Assembly: GCF_024199945.1 (NCBI RefSeq)
Contig: NZ_JANADP010000001.1
Coordinates: 3,472,001-3,536,000 of the forward strand
Reading direction: 5' to 3'
DNA from: Bradyrhizobium sp. CCGUVB4N
GTDB lineage: Bacteria; Pseudomonadota; Alphaproteobacteria; Rhizobiales; Xanthobacteraceae
Length of the DNA: 64,000 nucleotides
Positions 28,884-37,725 of the stretch are shown one piece after another; position 1 is the stretch's first letter, and every line of letters begins with the position of its first letter. The position numbers and the translations under genes are program-made. The notes under the pieces are model-generated. The model ran no database searches. It was given only the letters and a program-made list of their open reading frames with translations, and was not told where the DNA came from.

Positions 28884-29188
28884 AAGCGACCCTACAACCT
28901 ACAAAGGATGCCAAAATGCGGTTCGTGACGGCTCGTCCGCCTTTCGCCGGGCAACTTGAGTTTGAGTCCCCAAACCCGCGAAGGTTTCCGTAGAAGCCGC
29001 GGGCGCGACTAAATCCGGCTGCTGCCTTGCTTATATGGATGGTGAGGTATACCCTCGTTCTGTTCGTTCAGCCGCTGTGCCTTGTTGAATGCGCCCGCGG
29101 GCTCCTTTTCCATCGACATCGACGAATTGAAACGGTTCTGCGTGAGCGTCACGCGGAACGCACATGTGTGCTCTTTGGAGAAGAGATA
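28884..29188 (+). promoter_or_regulatory. Long cold-shock gene leader with hairpin
   Basis: The region before the csp gene holds no supported gene. GTTCTGCGTGA (29135-29145) pairs with TCACGCGGAAC (29149-29159) through one G-U pair, forming an 11-base stem with a three-base loop, followed by the CACATGTG palindrome (29161-29168) and then the GGAGAAGAG ribosome site. A long structured 5' leader is usual for csp mRNAs, where folding changes with temperature. The transcription start cannot be placed. Confidence 0.5.
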
Positions 29189-29398
29189 ATGACGACAGGT
29201 ACTGTGAAGTGGTTCAACGGCCAGAAGGGCTTCGGATTCATTCAGCCCGACGACGGCGGCCAAGATGTGTTCGTTCACATCAGCGCGGTCGAGCGGGCTG
29301 GTCTTGCGGGTCTCGCCGAGGGACAAAAGGTCAACTTCGAGGCCAAGACCGACAAGATGCGGGGCAAGGTCAGCGCTGAGAATCTCTCGCTGGCTTAA
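29189..29398 (+). CDS. Cold-shock protein (CspA family)
   Basis: This 69-aa single OB-fold protein starts [20 protein letters not shown]. It contains RNP-1 (KGFGFI) and RNP-2 (VFVHIS) for binding single-stranded RNA/DNA. ATG 29189 is chosen because the family begins here and GGAGAAGAG precedes it; upstream in-frame sequence has no Csp similarity. A terminator follows. Confidence 0.95.
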   Translation: MTTGTVKWFNGQKGFGFIQPDDGGQDVFVHISAVERAGLAGLAEGQKVNFEAKTDKMRGKVSAENLSLA

Positions 29399-29441
29399 GC
29401 CCTCCAGTGCCGTTTCACGGATGTACTGAAACGGCCATGCG

Positions 29442-29473
29442 ACCCGCTCGATCCCCGGATTGAGCGGGTTTTG
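29442..29473 (+). terminator. Rho-independent terminator after the cold-shock gene
   Basis: ACCCGCTC (29442-29449) pairs with GAGCGGGT (29462-29469), followed by TTTT. A separate 9-base hairpin, GCCGTTTCA/TGAAACGGC (29409-29417, 29427-29435), lies just upstream. Confidence 0.8.
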
Positions 29474-29495
29474 TCAGTTTCCGAAAGGGTGAGAG

Positions 29496-29738
29496 ATGAG
29501 CGCCAGAAAATCGGCTGAACCGTCACCCGAAAGCATCGCGCGCTCCGACCGTCAGCGCTTGGCTGCTCAAGAAGGCGCGCAAGCGATGGCGGACGCCGAA
29601 AAGCAGGCCGTCGACATCCGCAAGAACATGGCACGGCTTCGTGAGCTGCGCGAAGCCAGGGAAGCAGCCGACGCAACTCGTCAGGCATCATTGCCGGCAC
29701 CGGGCGTCACCAAGCGCAAGAGGAAGCAGCCGCAATAG
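29496..29738 (+). CDS. Small charged protein of unknown function
   Basis: This 80-aa hydrophilic, alanine- and arginine-rich protein (ATG 29496) is probably helical through residues 10-65 (RSDRQRLAAQEGAQAMADAE) and has a basic tail KRKRKQPQ. AAAGGGTGAGAG precedes the start. It lies just after the csp terminator. No family is recognised beyond similar short proteins in rhizobia. Confidence 0.6.
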   Translation: MSARKSAEPSPESIARSDRQRLAAQEGAQAMADAEKQAVDIRKNMARLRELREAREAADATRQASLPAPGVTKRKRKQPQ

Positions 29739-29816
29739 CTTTGCGCGGGCGGGCAGATGTGCCGGCTTGCGACCACCTTTGCGATGCAAAAGCTGGTCCC
29801 GAAAGCCGGTCCAAGG

Positions 29817-30776
29817 TCAATCAGCAGCTTCCTGCGGAATGTCTGCTTGCCTTGCACCGCTATCAGATTGTCTGGCGGCTCGGTACCGACCGGGCGATAG
29901 GCCGTGATGTCGATGGAACAGCTTGGAAAATGCCGCCGCTGTCTCGTAGCCGACCCGGCTGGCAATCCGTGCAATCGGCTCATCGCTGGTTTCCAGCAGG
30001 AACGCGGCTTCCGCCATCCGGCGCGCGATCACATAGCGGTGCATGGACTGGCCGACGAGCTTGGTAAAGCGCGCCGAAAATGCCGAGCGGCCGAGCCCGA
30101 CGCGTTGGCCAAGATCGCTCAGCGTCCAGGGGCGCTCCGGGTTTTCGTGAATGAGCTTGAGTGCCGGTCCGATATGAGGGTCGGATATGGCCCCAAGCCA
30201 GCCGCCTTGTCCGGGACTGAGAGATGCGATCCAGCTTCGGAGCACCTCGACAAAGAGGACTTCCGTCAGTCGTGAAAGCGCGACCCGTTGGCCGGGACGC
30301 TCGAGCGCGGACTCGCTGACCATGCGGCGCAAGATTGCTTCAAGCCAACCACCATCCGCCATCGGCTTCAGCAGGAGCACGGGCGGAAGCAGCTCCATCA
30401 CGCTGCCGAACAGCGGCCGTGACACGGTGAAATTGCCGCAGATCATGGTCGAGCGCGGCTTTGCTCCTTTGCCGTGACGAACGACACCAAGACGCGGCGA
30501 CGAGCGGTCGATATCCATGATCCGCAAAGGCTTGGCCCGGCGATCCGAATAGAACACATGCGGCTCGCCTCGCGTGATGACGACAAAGTCGCCCTCGGAC
30601 ATTTCGATTTGCTGCCCCCGTTCGAGGCTGAGGGTCGCTGAGCCCTGGCTGAGATAGTGAAACAAGGCGTAGGGGCGCGCCGGCAACTCGAGGTGCCAGG
30701 GATGGCCGAGCTCGAAGTGAAAAAGCAGCGTGCCGCCGAGACGAACCCGATCGAGCACCTGGGCGAGTATGTCCAT
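29817..30776 (-). CDS. AraC-family regulator with N-terminal cupin domain
   Basis: The 319-aa protein has an AraC_binding/cupin_6 N-terminal half (PYALFHYLSQGSATLSLERG, GDFVVITRGEPHVF). The C-terminal double helix-turn-helix is LSDLGQRVGLGRSAFSARFTK and IARIASRVGYETAAAFSKLF. The ATG at 30776 is preferred; an ATG at 30815 adds 13 residues. It diverges from an esterase gene at 30993, whose expression it probably controls in response to a small hydrophobic ligand. Confidence 0.85.
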   Translation of the reverse strand: MDILAQVLDRVRLGGTLLFHFELGHPWHLELPARPYALFHYLSQGSATLSLERGQQIEMSEGDFVVITRGEPHVFYSDRRAKPLRIMDIDRSSPRLGVVRHGKGAKPRSTMICGNFTVSRPLFGSVMELLPPVLLLKPMADGGWLEAILRRMVSESALERPGQRVALSRLTEVLFVEVLRSWIASLSPGQGGWLGAISDPHIGPALKLIHENPERPWTLSDLGQRVGLGRSAFSARFTKLVGQSMHRYVIARRMAEAAFLLETSDEPIARIASRVGYETAAAFSKLFHRHHGLSPGRYRAARQSDSGARQADIPQEAAD

Positions 30777-30992
30777 GCCGTCCAGATTAGATCGATGGAC
30801 GATAGGACACAACATCTGGACGATTGATCTCTATCGTCCGGAAGAACGGCGGAATAGGTCACCGGGCGCGGCGAGCCGACATTACGAGCGGCGACCATCC
30901 GCCAACGGTGGATGGAAGAACCGCGATCTTGCTGGAAACGCCTGTCCATTCCCCCGGACCGTGTTGGTCCGACCTGCCAACAGGAAGAATTG

Positions 30993-31763
30993 ATGCGAAA
31001 TATCCTCCTCTCTGCTGCCACCGTACTTCTGGCCGGAACGACATTGGTCGGCTCCGCCTCTTCCGCCGAACTGCCCAAGGGGGCGGTCCCCAACATCGTG
31101 CTCGTGCACGGCGCTTTCGTGGACCAGACGAGCTGGCAGCCCGTCGCCGAGATCCTCACGAAGAAGGGCTACAACGTCACGCTGGTCGAAAATCCGCTCA
31201 CCTCGCTTGCCGCCGATGTGGATGCCACCAAGCAGGCGCTGGCGAAGCAGAACGGCAAGACCGTCCTCGTCGGCCACTCCTGGGGTGGCGTGGTGATCAC
31301 GCAGGCCGGCAACGATCCGAAGGTGTCGGCACTTGTCTACGTCTCCGCTTTCGCGCCCGACGTGGGACAATCTCTGGCGACCCTCGCCAAGAGCGGTCCG
31401 GCGACCGAAGGCGGCGCGGCGATCCATCCCGACGACAAGGGCAACCTCTACATCGATCCCAAGGTGTTCCCATCCGCGGTCGCGGCTGACCTTCCTCCGC
31501 AGATCGCGGAAGCCTTGGCGAACCATCAGCTTCCGTTGAACCACACCGCGTTCGAAGCACCGGTCGATGTTGCCGCGTGGCGCGACAAGCCGACGTTCTA
31601 TGTGATCAGCACGAAGGACAAGGTGATCGCGCCGGAGGTCCAGAAGCTTTTTGCCGCCGGTATGAAGGCCCAGACGACGGAAGTCGCCGGCAGCCATGCG
31701 TCGCTCGTCGTTCATGCGAAAGAAGTCGCCGCGGTGATCGAAAAGGCCTCGCTCGCAAAGTGA
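30993..31763 (+). CDS. Exported alpha/beta hydrolase (salicylate-esterase/EstC-like)
   Basis: This 256-aa protein has a signal peptide (MRNILLSAATVLLAGTTLVG, cleavage about residue 23). The alpha/beta-hydrolase core shows IVLVHGAFVDQTSW for the oxyanion hole, VGHSWGGVVIT with the nucleophile Ser near residue 98, Asp in STKDKVI and His in AGSHASLVVH. ATG 30993 follows AGGAAG. Divergence from the AraC gene suggests a regulator-target pair. The natural ester is unknown. Confidence 0.8.
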   Translation: MRNILLSAATVLLAGTTLVGSASSAELPKGAVPNIVLVHGAFVDQTSWQPVAEILTKKGYNVTLVENPLTSLAADVDATKQALAKQNGKTVLVGHSWGGVVITQAGNDPKVSALVYVSAFAPDVGQSLATLAKSGPATEGGAAIHPDDKGNLYIDPKVFPSAVAADLPPQIAEALANHQLPLNHTAFEAPVDVAAWRDKPTFYVISTKDKVIAPEVQKLFAAGMKAQTTEVAGSHASLVVHAKEVAAVIEKASLAK

Positions 31764-31770
31764 CAACGCT

Positions 31771-31796
31771 GCTCCCGGCGCCCGCGTGCCGGGAGC
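31771..31796 (+). terminator. GC-rich hairpin after the exported hydrolase gene
   Basis: GCTCCCGGC (31771-31779) pairs with GCCGGGAGC (31788-31796) eight bases after the stop codon. There is no U-tract, so it is only a possible terminator. Confidence 0.45.
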
Positions 31797-31906
31797 GCTC
31801 ACTGCGACGGCATGCATCTCGTGATGTCCCGCGCCGTTCGCACGACGCAGCGAGAGCTGACATGCGCCGCCAAACGTAGGCTCAGAAGCCGAGAGGAATT
31901 TCGAAC

Positions 31907-32434
31907 GTGATCAAATTGCTTCTTGCCATTCTCATGGCCTCGGCCCTTTCCTCCGGCGCGATGGCCGCGTCGCCCGAGATCGGAGAGGAGCCGCTGGATT
32001 CGGCTGTGCTGAGCACGATCAAAACGAAATTCGGCACGCTCATGGAATTGGCCAACAGGCACGATTTCGACGCTCTGCATGATATGTTCTGGCAGTCACC
32101 CTCGACCCTGTTGGTGGCGAAGAGCGCGATCCAATCCGAGGGGAACTGGGCCGGCTTTTGGGGCAACGACGCGGTTGATCGGAAGCTCCGTGATATCGGC
32201 AGTTCCGGCCCGGTCGTGCTCGAACCAGACTATGCGAAGCTCAGGGTTGTCGGCCTGACGCGCGATGTCGCCGAATCCTACGTGCCGATGAACATCACGG
32301 TGTCTTATGCGGGACAGGATGGAACACCCAGGCCATTTCTCATGATCATCAACTGGCTTCGCGTCGGGGAGGACTGGAAGATCGCGTCCGAAATCATTCT
32401 GCCAATACCGCCTCTACCCGCCACGAAGGGCTAG
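31907..32434 (+). CDS. Secreted SnoaL/NTF2-like protein of unknown function
   Basis: Starting at GTG 31907 after GAGAGGAA, this 175-aa protein has a signal peptide (IKLLLAILMASALSSGAMAA). Its mature region looks like a cone-shaped NTF2-like fold: an N-terminal helix (FGTLMELANRHDFDALHDMF) and C-terminal strands ending in FLMIINWLRVGEDWKIASEI. Such proteins bind or transform small ligands. No catalytic residues can be assigned. Confidence 0.65.
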   Translation: MIKLLLAILMASALSSGAMAASPEIGEEPLDSAVLSTIKTKFGTLMELANRHDFDALHDMFWQSPSTLLVAKSAIQSEGNWAGFWGNDAVDRKLRDIGSSGPVVLEPDYAKLRVVGLTRDVAESYVPMNITVSYAGQDGTPRPFLMIINWLRVGEDWKIASEIILPIPPLPATKG

Positions 32435-32968
32435 ATGCCGGCCCGTACCGTTCGGGACGAAGCCGATAGGGAGTGCGCCTATCCTGGGGCGTGTACTCAT
32501 AAGGCAACGAGACATTTCGGGCACGTCTGCTTAGCCTCCAACTGCGGCGCGAGAGCGGACATTCCCGGATCAGCGCCTAGGGCCAACAACGGACTCATGC
32601 ACCGCAGCAATCAGAATTGTTATTCGATTACCTCGTCGGCGCGTGCAAGCAGCGATGGCGGCACCGAGACTCCAAGCTCCTTCGCCGTCTTGAGATTGAC
32701 CACTAACTGGAACTTTGTTGGTAGCAGCACCGGCAGGTCTGCGGGCTTTTCGCCCTTCAGAATGCGGCCCATATAAATCCCTCCTTGTCGTATGCCGTCG
32801 AATTCGCTCGCGCCATAGCTCGCAAGAGCGCCATCTTCACCAAACGACGGACGGGCTAAAATGGGAAGCTTGTTTCGCATCGCTAATCGCGCAATTCGGT
32901 CGCGAAGGCTGGAGAAGAAAAGATTGTCACCGATTAGGAGCGCCCCGACGTGTGCTTGGACCAGCTTA

Positions 32969-34032
32969 GAGCGGTTTCCACTTTATGTGAATCGGAAGGG
33001 TACAGGGGATTCCCTCGGTCGCGCAAATCAGATTCGATTGCTCTGGCTTTAACGACGGGGCGAGCGATGGCGAAGGGATATTCGAAAGACCTGAGAGTGC
33101 GTGCGGTGGCACTTGTCGAAGACGGCGAGAGCAGACGGGAAGCCGCGCGCGTGCTCGGTCTCAGCGCCTCGACCGCGATCCGCTGGATCGAGCGCTGGAC
33201 GAGGACGGGCAGTGTGGCGGCATTGCCCGGCACGGGCCAGAGCCGCTCTCCGCTCGAGGCGCATCGCCAGTGGCTGCTCAATCTCATCGCCGCGGAGCCG
33301 GACTTGACACTCGAAGAGATTCGCGCGCGGCTCAAGTCCGAGAAGCGGCTGAAAGTCGGGACGACATCGGTCTGGCGCTTCTACGAACGCCACGACATCA
33401 CGTTCAAAAAAAACTCTGCACGCCGCTGAACAGGATCGCTCCGATGTCGCTGCCGCGCGCGCCGAGCTGAAGGCCGAGCAATCCAAGCTTGAAGCGCCGC
33501 GCCTCGTGTTCATCGACGAGACGGCGGTCACGACGAAGATGGTACGGCATTACGGCCGCTCACCGCGTGGCGAGCGTCTCGTTGCGAGCGTGCCGCACGG
33601 CCACTGGAAGACGCTGACACTCGTTGCCGCGCTGCGCATCGATGGCTTGACGGCGCCGTATGTCTTCGACGGGGCGATGGACGGGCCGTCATTCCTCGCT
33701 TATGTCGAGCAGATCCTCGCGCCGACGCTGCGCAAAAGAGACATCGTCTTCATGGACAATCTGCGTACCCACAAGATCGACGGCGTTCGCCAGGCGATCG
33801 AAGCGGTCGGCGCCAAGGTGCGCTATTTGCCGGCCTACTCGCCCGATCTCAACCCGATCGAAATGGCATTCTCGAAGCTGAAGACCGCGCTGCGCAAGGG
33901 CGCGGCACGCACCGTCAAGGCGCTCATGAAACTGATCGGCAAGCTCATGAAGACATTTGCGCCCGACCAGTGCGACAACTACTTTCGACATGCAGGATAC
34001 GGGGCCTGATCCACATCAAGCGGAAAATGCTC
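32969..34032 (+). mobile_element. IS630-family insertion sequence, complete
   Basis: This 1064-bp element is flanked by TA on both sides (32967-32968 and 34033-34034), the target duplication of the IS630/Tc1 group. The left end GAGCGGTTTCCACTTTATGT and the inverted right end GAGCATTTTCCGCTTGATGT match at 16 of 20 positions, and similarity continues to base 25. It carries one transposase gene in two frames and interrupts a substrate-binding-protein gene. Confidence 0.9.
33067..34009 (+). CDS. IS630-family transposase, two overlapping frames at an A8 run
   Basis: Frame A (33067-33429, 120 aa) holds the helix-turn-helix DNA-binding half (ARVLGLSASTAIRWIERW). Frame B (complete stop at 34009, open back to about 33410) holds the DDE/DDD catalytic core: LVFIDETAVTT, IVFMDNLRTHK and YSPDLNPIEMAFSKLK supply the Asp, Asp and Glu. 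The join is a run of eight A at 33406-33413; reading seven A gives a continuous protein (FKK-TLHAAEQDRSD). This is either programmed slippage or an inactivating insertion of one A. Confidence 0.85.
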
Positions 34033-34660
34033 TAGTCATTGCCGGCTCGAGGTCGGCTTCTTTGGTGGCTTCTACAATAACAACTTTGAGCCCGAAAAAA
34101 TTTATGGCCGATTGAACCTCTGTCGTATCTGCGACGGTATCAAGAAAATTTGGATTGTTTAGCATGCCGACCGTCGTGGTCGCCGGCAACAGCTCATGCA
34201 CGAGTTCAATAAGTTTAGCGGTTGCTTCGGCACCTGCGCGTAAAAGGACGCCGGTGACGTTTCCTCCGGGATGGTTGAAACTCGCAACAAGTCCGATGCT
34301 GACCGGGTCAGCGGTAGTAACAAACACAATGGGAATGGTACTCGTGGCCTGTTTCGCGGCGAGCGCTACGGCCGCGGTTCCGAAGATGAGATCGACCTTT
34401 CGCTGCACCAGATCGGCTATCAGCGCCGGCAGACGGTCCGGTTGTCCGTCTGCAGTGCGGTATTCAAACGAAACGTTTTGGCCGACGTAGAACCCCATTT
34501 CGTTCAAGCCGCGAAGAAAAGCGGCACGGCCTCTGTCGGGCTGACTCGCTGCGCCCATATTGATCCGGCCAATTACACGCATCGCAGGTTGCTGCGTGCG
34601 CGCCACCAGTGGCCGCGCCACCGCGCCACCGAGAGCTGCGATGAACGTGCGCCGCCTCAT

Positions 34661-35053
34661 GTCCCGCTCCCAGGCTCAGGTGACAGCATCGTAGCGGTTT
34701 AGTCGGGCGCATTGATAGCCATGAAAGCCATTGCCGCACTGCACAGATAATGTCGCAGTGGGGTCACAAGCCGTAAGCTTCAGTTTGAGCAAATGCTTTC
34801 CGGTTCGCGCCTCAGAGCGGACACGGGCGTCTATGAGCACACGTCCTAGGCCGTGTACCCATGAACCGGCCGATGACGCGACGACGGTTGCGTCTGCTTT
34901 GCCTCTCTAGCGACCAAGTTCGTGCGCGACGCACTATGTCGCGATGGGCCAGGAGCGGGCATACGGCAAACAGAAGCCCCGGCGCATTTCCGGGGCTCTG
35001 TTCCTTCGTTCGTCAGCTTTGTGATTAGATCGTGGCGCACGGCATCGTCGCCG
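34661..35053. other. Intergenic region, 393 bases
   Basis: I see no gene here. It contains short bradyrhizobial-type motifs (TGAGCACACGTCCTAG near 34834, echoed at about 37884 as TGAGCACACGCCCTAG) and the terminator hairpin at 34975-34997. Confidence 0.4.
34975..34997 (-). terminator. Hairpin terminator downstream of the 49-aa gene
   Basis: AGCCCCGG (34975-34982) pairs with CCGGGGCT (34990-34997), loop of seven. On the minus strand it is followed by TCTGTTT. It lies about 55 bases after the stop of the small gene at 35054-35203. Confidence 0.65.
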
Positions 35054-35203
35054 TTACTTCTTTTTATGCGCCAACGTCCGGAGCTTCATCGACTTTTCAG
35101 CAGCGGCTACCTTCTCAGATTCTCTTGCCTGCTTGATCGCGAGATCACGCTTTTCTCTTTCTTCCGAAGTCATCTCTCTCAGTTCTAGCGGCTTGAGCGG
35201 CAT
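35054..35203 (-). CDS. 49-aa lysine/glutamate-rich small protein
   Basis: ATG 35203 is preceded by a near-perfect ribosome site (AGGAGG, five bases before). The product starts MPLKPLELREMTSEEREKRD and ends LRTLAHKKK. It is highly charged and probably one long helix, and has its own terminator. No function is recognised; similar short charged proteins occur in rhizobia. Confidence 0.65.
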   Translation of the reverse strand: MPLKPLELREMTSEEREKRDLAIKQARESEKVAAAEKSMKLRTLAHKKK

Positions 35204-35520
35204 TCAATCCTCCTGTTCCGGCCAAAGGATAACACGGACAATCGTCCTCGCGGCGCTTTTTCACTGATGGGTATCACATCATTACGCCTCGCGAGACATA
35301 GCGTTTCGGCCACCCTCGTCACCATACGCTCAATTTTCAAGAAAGCGCGTTCAACTTCTTCAATGGGTCAAACTGAGAAGAACTCTAGCTGGGCAAAGCC
35401 GGTCCCGCTTTTCTGCCCATAAGCTTACCATCGCGCACCACGCTGTCGCTCGGCTTCCAGGCGATCATCGAGAGATCTGGCAGGCTACCTCTTAGCCGTG
35501 CGCCGTGTTAGCGTCAGCAA
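35204..35520. other. Intergenic region, 317 bases
   Basis: Apart from the promoter side of the 49-aa gene, nothing recognisable is seen: no ORF with coding character, no repeat, no tRNA. Confidence 0.35.
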
Positions 35521-35823
35521 ATGACCGAGGCACCTTCGCACGACACATTCGAACTTCGGCGGCAGAACGACGATTTGGTCTACCGCTTCAATCGGCAACA
35601 AAGGTCTGATGGGAGCGTAGGTTACAAGCGAGAGGACGGCGACCATTGGATAGTCCGAAAGCCGGACTGGGGATGGATCTCCTTCGATTGCGCGACGCAG
35701 GCATGCATGGGCCGACCGTGGAATGTGCTGCCTCATGAGCAAGGGGATTTTCCACCGGAAGGGGACTGGGTGAGTCGAAAGGGTGCGAAGTCTTATGTCT
35801 ACACTCTCGTCTATTCCGCTTGA
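35521..35823 (+). CDS. 100-aa protein of unknown function
   Basis: The protein starts MTEAPSHDTFELRRQNDDLV and is aromatic-rich (WGWISFDCATQACMGRPWNV). It resembles a small beta-rich domain. Composition is less GC-biased than the core genes, in line with accessory DNA. No ribosome site is strong and no family is recognised. Confidence 0.45.
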   Translation: MTEAPSHDTFELRRQNDDLVYRFNRQQRSDGSVGYKREDGDHWIVRKPDWGWISFDCATQACMGRPWNVLPHEQGDFPPEGDWVSRKGAKSYVYTLVYSA

Positions 35824-35930
35824 GAAAGCGGCGAGCGCTTGTCTGCTAGGGACACCCACAATTGGAAATTGCGGCGATAGACCAGTCAGGGTTTGCGCCC
35901 AATGTCAGGACCGCGTGTGAGTCGGCGAGG

Positions 35931-36464
35931 ATGGGGCTGGTCATTCTTACAGGTGCTTCGGGTTCGGGAAAAACCACTATCGCAGAGAGAATAGAGCAAC
36001 AGGATGCGGGCCGTGCTCGCGTATTCAGGTTTGATAGCATCGGGGTGCCGTCGCCGGAAGAACGCATAGCGAAGTGGGGGGTAGGTTCGGGGCCGGGAGG
36101 CGGATGGCAGCGGGCGATGACTATCGAGTGGTTGAACCGGATCGCGCAAGAACGCGGTTCTCTCCCGATTCTATTTGAAGGCCAGATGCGCCTGTCGTTC
36201 ATAGCCGAGGGGCTGGCAACTGCAGGAATTGCCGAGGCTCGCGTCGTGTTGGTGCATTGTGACGATGCAACCCGAACGCAACGGCTGTGCAATGAACGCA
36301 ACCAACCCGATTTGGCCAACCCCGACATGATGAATTGGGCAAAATTTCTTCGAGCCGAGGCTGAGGCGGGCGGATTTGAGTTGCTGGACACGTCAAAGAT
36401 TTCGATCGAGGACAGCGTTAAATACGTTTGCGAGCGCCTTGGGATCGAGCCATCTGGCGGATAG
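35931..36464 (+). CDS. P-loop ATP/GTP-binding protein (small kinase-like)
   Basis: This 177-aa protein has a Walker A motif at its N-terminus (ILTGASGSGKTTIAERI), a later IVLVHCDD-like strand (ARVVLVHCDDATRTQRLC) and a C-terminal helix. The fold looks like a shikimate/adenylyl-sulfate/chloramphenicol-phosphotransferase-type nucleotide kinase. ATG 35931 is chosen because GGCGAGG precedes it and the P-loop follows directly; a TTG at 35862 would extend it. The substrate is unknown. Confidence 0.6.
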   Translation: MGLVILTGASGSGKTTIAERIEQQDAGRARVFRFDSIGVPSPEERIAKWGVGSGPGGGWQRAMTIEWLNRIAQERGSLPILFEGQMRLSFIAEGLATAGIAEARVVLVHCDDATRTQRLCNERNQPDLANPDMMNWAKFLRAEAEAGGFELLDTSKISIEDSVKYVCERLGIEPSGG

Positions 36465-36623
36465 CCCGCGAGGGGAAAACTGAAAAAGGACTCTGGCAAA
36501 GTAAATCCCATCCGCTTTGTCACCACGAGCCGACCAAAGCGACTCGCGCCGTCAGTTCGCTCTCGGGCCAAGAGCCGACTCCAACTGCGGGCCTAAGCCG
36601 ACGAGCGCCTGCCCGGTACTGCA

Positions 36624-37103
36624 TCATGTCTCGCCAGGAATGACGTACAGTAGGGAAGGCAGTATGGTTTCGGGCGAGAAATAGAACGGTCCTTCGCCGA
36701 TCCTGATCGCGCCCATCCGCTTATAAAACTCTTCCGCCGAAGGTTCGGCAGTGATCATGAGGGCTCCGGCCTTGATCCTTTTTGCGCGAGCTACGGCCGC
36801 CCCGAAAAGAACTCGACCGATGCCTCGCTTCCAATGCACTGGATCAACATAAAGACCGTAAAGCTGCGCAATTCCCTGGAGCGCCGTCGGCGTCACGGCA
36901 ACGACACCAACAATCTTGCTTGCGCTGTCTTCGGCCACCTGAACACAATTGGCGCCAATTAATGGGACCGTTACCGTAAGCGCGGGCATGGTTCTGTCGA
37001 TAAACGCTTCGTCGTGCCCCGCGTGCAACGTCGCACGCACACAGAGGCGCGTTAGCTCACGTTGTTCTTCAGGCTTAGCCTCTCGAACCGTATAGACATC
37101 CAT
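36624..37103 (-). CDS. GNAT-family N-acetyltransferase
   Basis: The 159-aa protein has the GNAT acetyl-CoA site: LYGLYVDPVHWKRGIGRVLF (motif A, R/Q-x-x-G-x-G/A as KRGIGR), and EEFYKRMGAIRIGEGPFYF at the C-terminus. ATG 37103 is preceded by GGGGGGG. The acceptor is unknown. Confidence 0.82.
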   Translation of the reverse strand: MDVYTVREAKPEEQRELTRLCVRATLHAGHDEAFIDRTMPALTVTVPLIGANCVQVAEDSASKIVGVVAVTPTALQGIAQLYGLYVDPVHWKRGIGRVLFGAAVARAKRIKAGALMITAEPSAEEFYKRMGAIRIGEGPFYFSPETILPSLLYVIPGET

Positions 37104-37178
37104 TGCCCCCCCGTTTTCCAGCCGCAATCCTGTTCAGATTTGGGGGCGCCCTCGAAAGTCGGCAATGGGTCAGAAGCG

Positions 37179-37260
37179 GCGGTTGAGGCAAGCGTCGTCC
37201 GGTGTCCGGTCTACGCCGGTAGCCGACATCACAACAGGATCAGCAAGGTTCGGCTAAGGG
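37179..37260. repeat. Direct repeat of about 82 bp, copy 1
   Basis: The segment from GCGGTTGAGGCA to GGTTCGGCTAAGGG is repeated at 37726-37809 with a few substitutions and two one-base insertions. The repeats flank the small membrane-protein ORF. Confidence 0.85.
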
Positions 37261-37323
37261 TCAGAAGCGGACGGCCATAGACTTCCCTGGAAAGGTCAAC
37301 TACGGGCCAGAAATGACCGTCTA

Positions 37324-37605
37324 TTATCGGAGATCGCCCTTTGAAGTGTCCAGGCTCTCTGATGTGATCGATAGCCATCGGCGGAGCTCAGGCGTTGGAC
37401 GCCGAATGCCCTGCTTTGCGCGACGGCCAATCGATCTGGCATGTTGGAAGAACACGTACGCGGGGAGCAGGATCACAACCATGGCGGTCCCGAGATAACC
37501 AGCCCCGAAAAAGAAGGTACAAGCGATCCAAGCGACGAAGAAAACGGTATGCCACAGCAAGGCGAACCCGAGGTAAGTTGTGGCGGTTGGGATACCTTTG
37601 CTCAT
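37324..37605 (-). CDS. Small membrane protein
   Basis: This 93-aa protein starts at ATG 37605 (MSKGIPTATTYLGFALLWHT) and has two hydrophobic segments, residues 10-30 and 33-53, followed by a basic tail RRAKQGIRRPTPELRRW. No family is recognised. It lies between the two copies of the ~82-bp direct repeat, so it may have been carried as a unit. Confidence 0.5.
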   Translation of the reverse strand: MSKGIPTATTYLGFALLWHTVFFVAWIACTFFFGAGYLGTAMVVILLPAYVFFQHARSIGRRAKQGIRRPTPELRRWLSITSESLDTSKGDLR

Positions 37606-37725
37606 GCTGATCACTTATGCATCCTCGCAATCCGCAGCAAGCTGATCCTCCGGCTTGCCGACCAGCCCATGGTAAAGATTGCGTTTGGCTTATCGAAACG
37701 AGAACTTCCGCTTTGAGTCAAAGCC

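Larger units (their letters stand above)
32620..34660 (-). pseudogene. ABC-type substrate-binding protein gene split by an IS630-type insertion
   Basis: The N-terminal part (34660 to 34035; MRRRTFIAALGGAVA, a twin-arginine-like signal, then the ABC_sub_bind fold) and the C-terminal part (about 32966 to 32620; LARPSFGEDGALASYG, PTKFQLVVNLKTAKELG, LLARADEVIE) belong to one gene of the tryptophan/tyrosine-type substrate-binding family. Removing the insertion and one TA copy joins them in frame as EPAMT-KLVQAHVGALLIGD with no lost base. The insertion is therefore recent and the gene was intact before it. No permease or ATPase genes are nearby. Confidence 0.9.

Noticed and set aside
29009..29326. 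105-codon minus-strand frame across the csp leader
   Set aside because: It overlaps the csp gene and leader antisense and has no ribosome site; only its last third ([20 protein letters not shown]) looks protein-like, which is not enough for a gene call.
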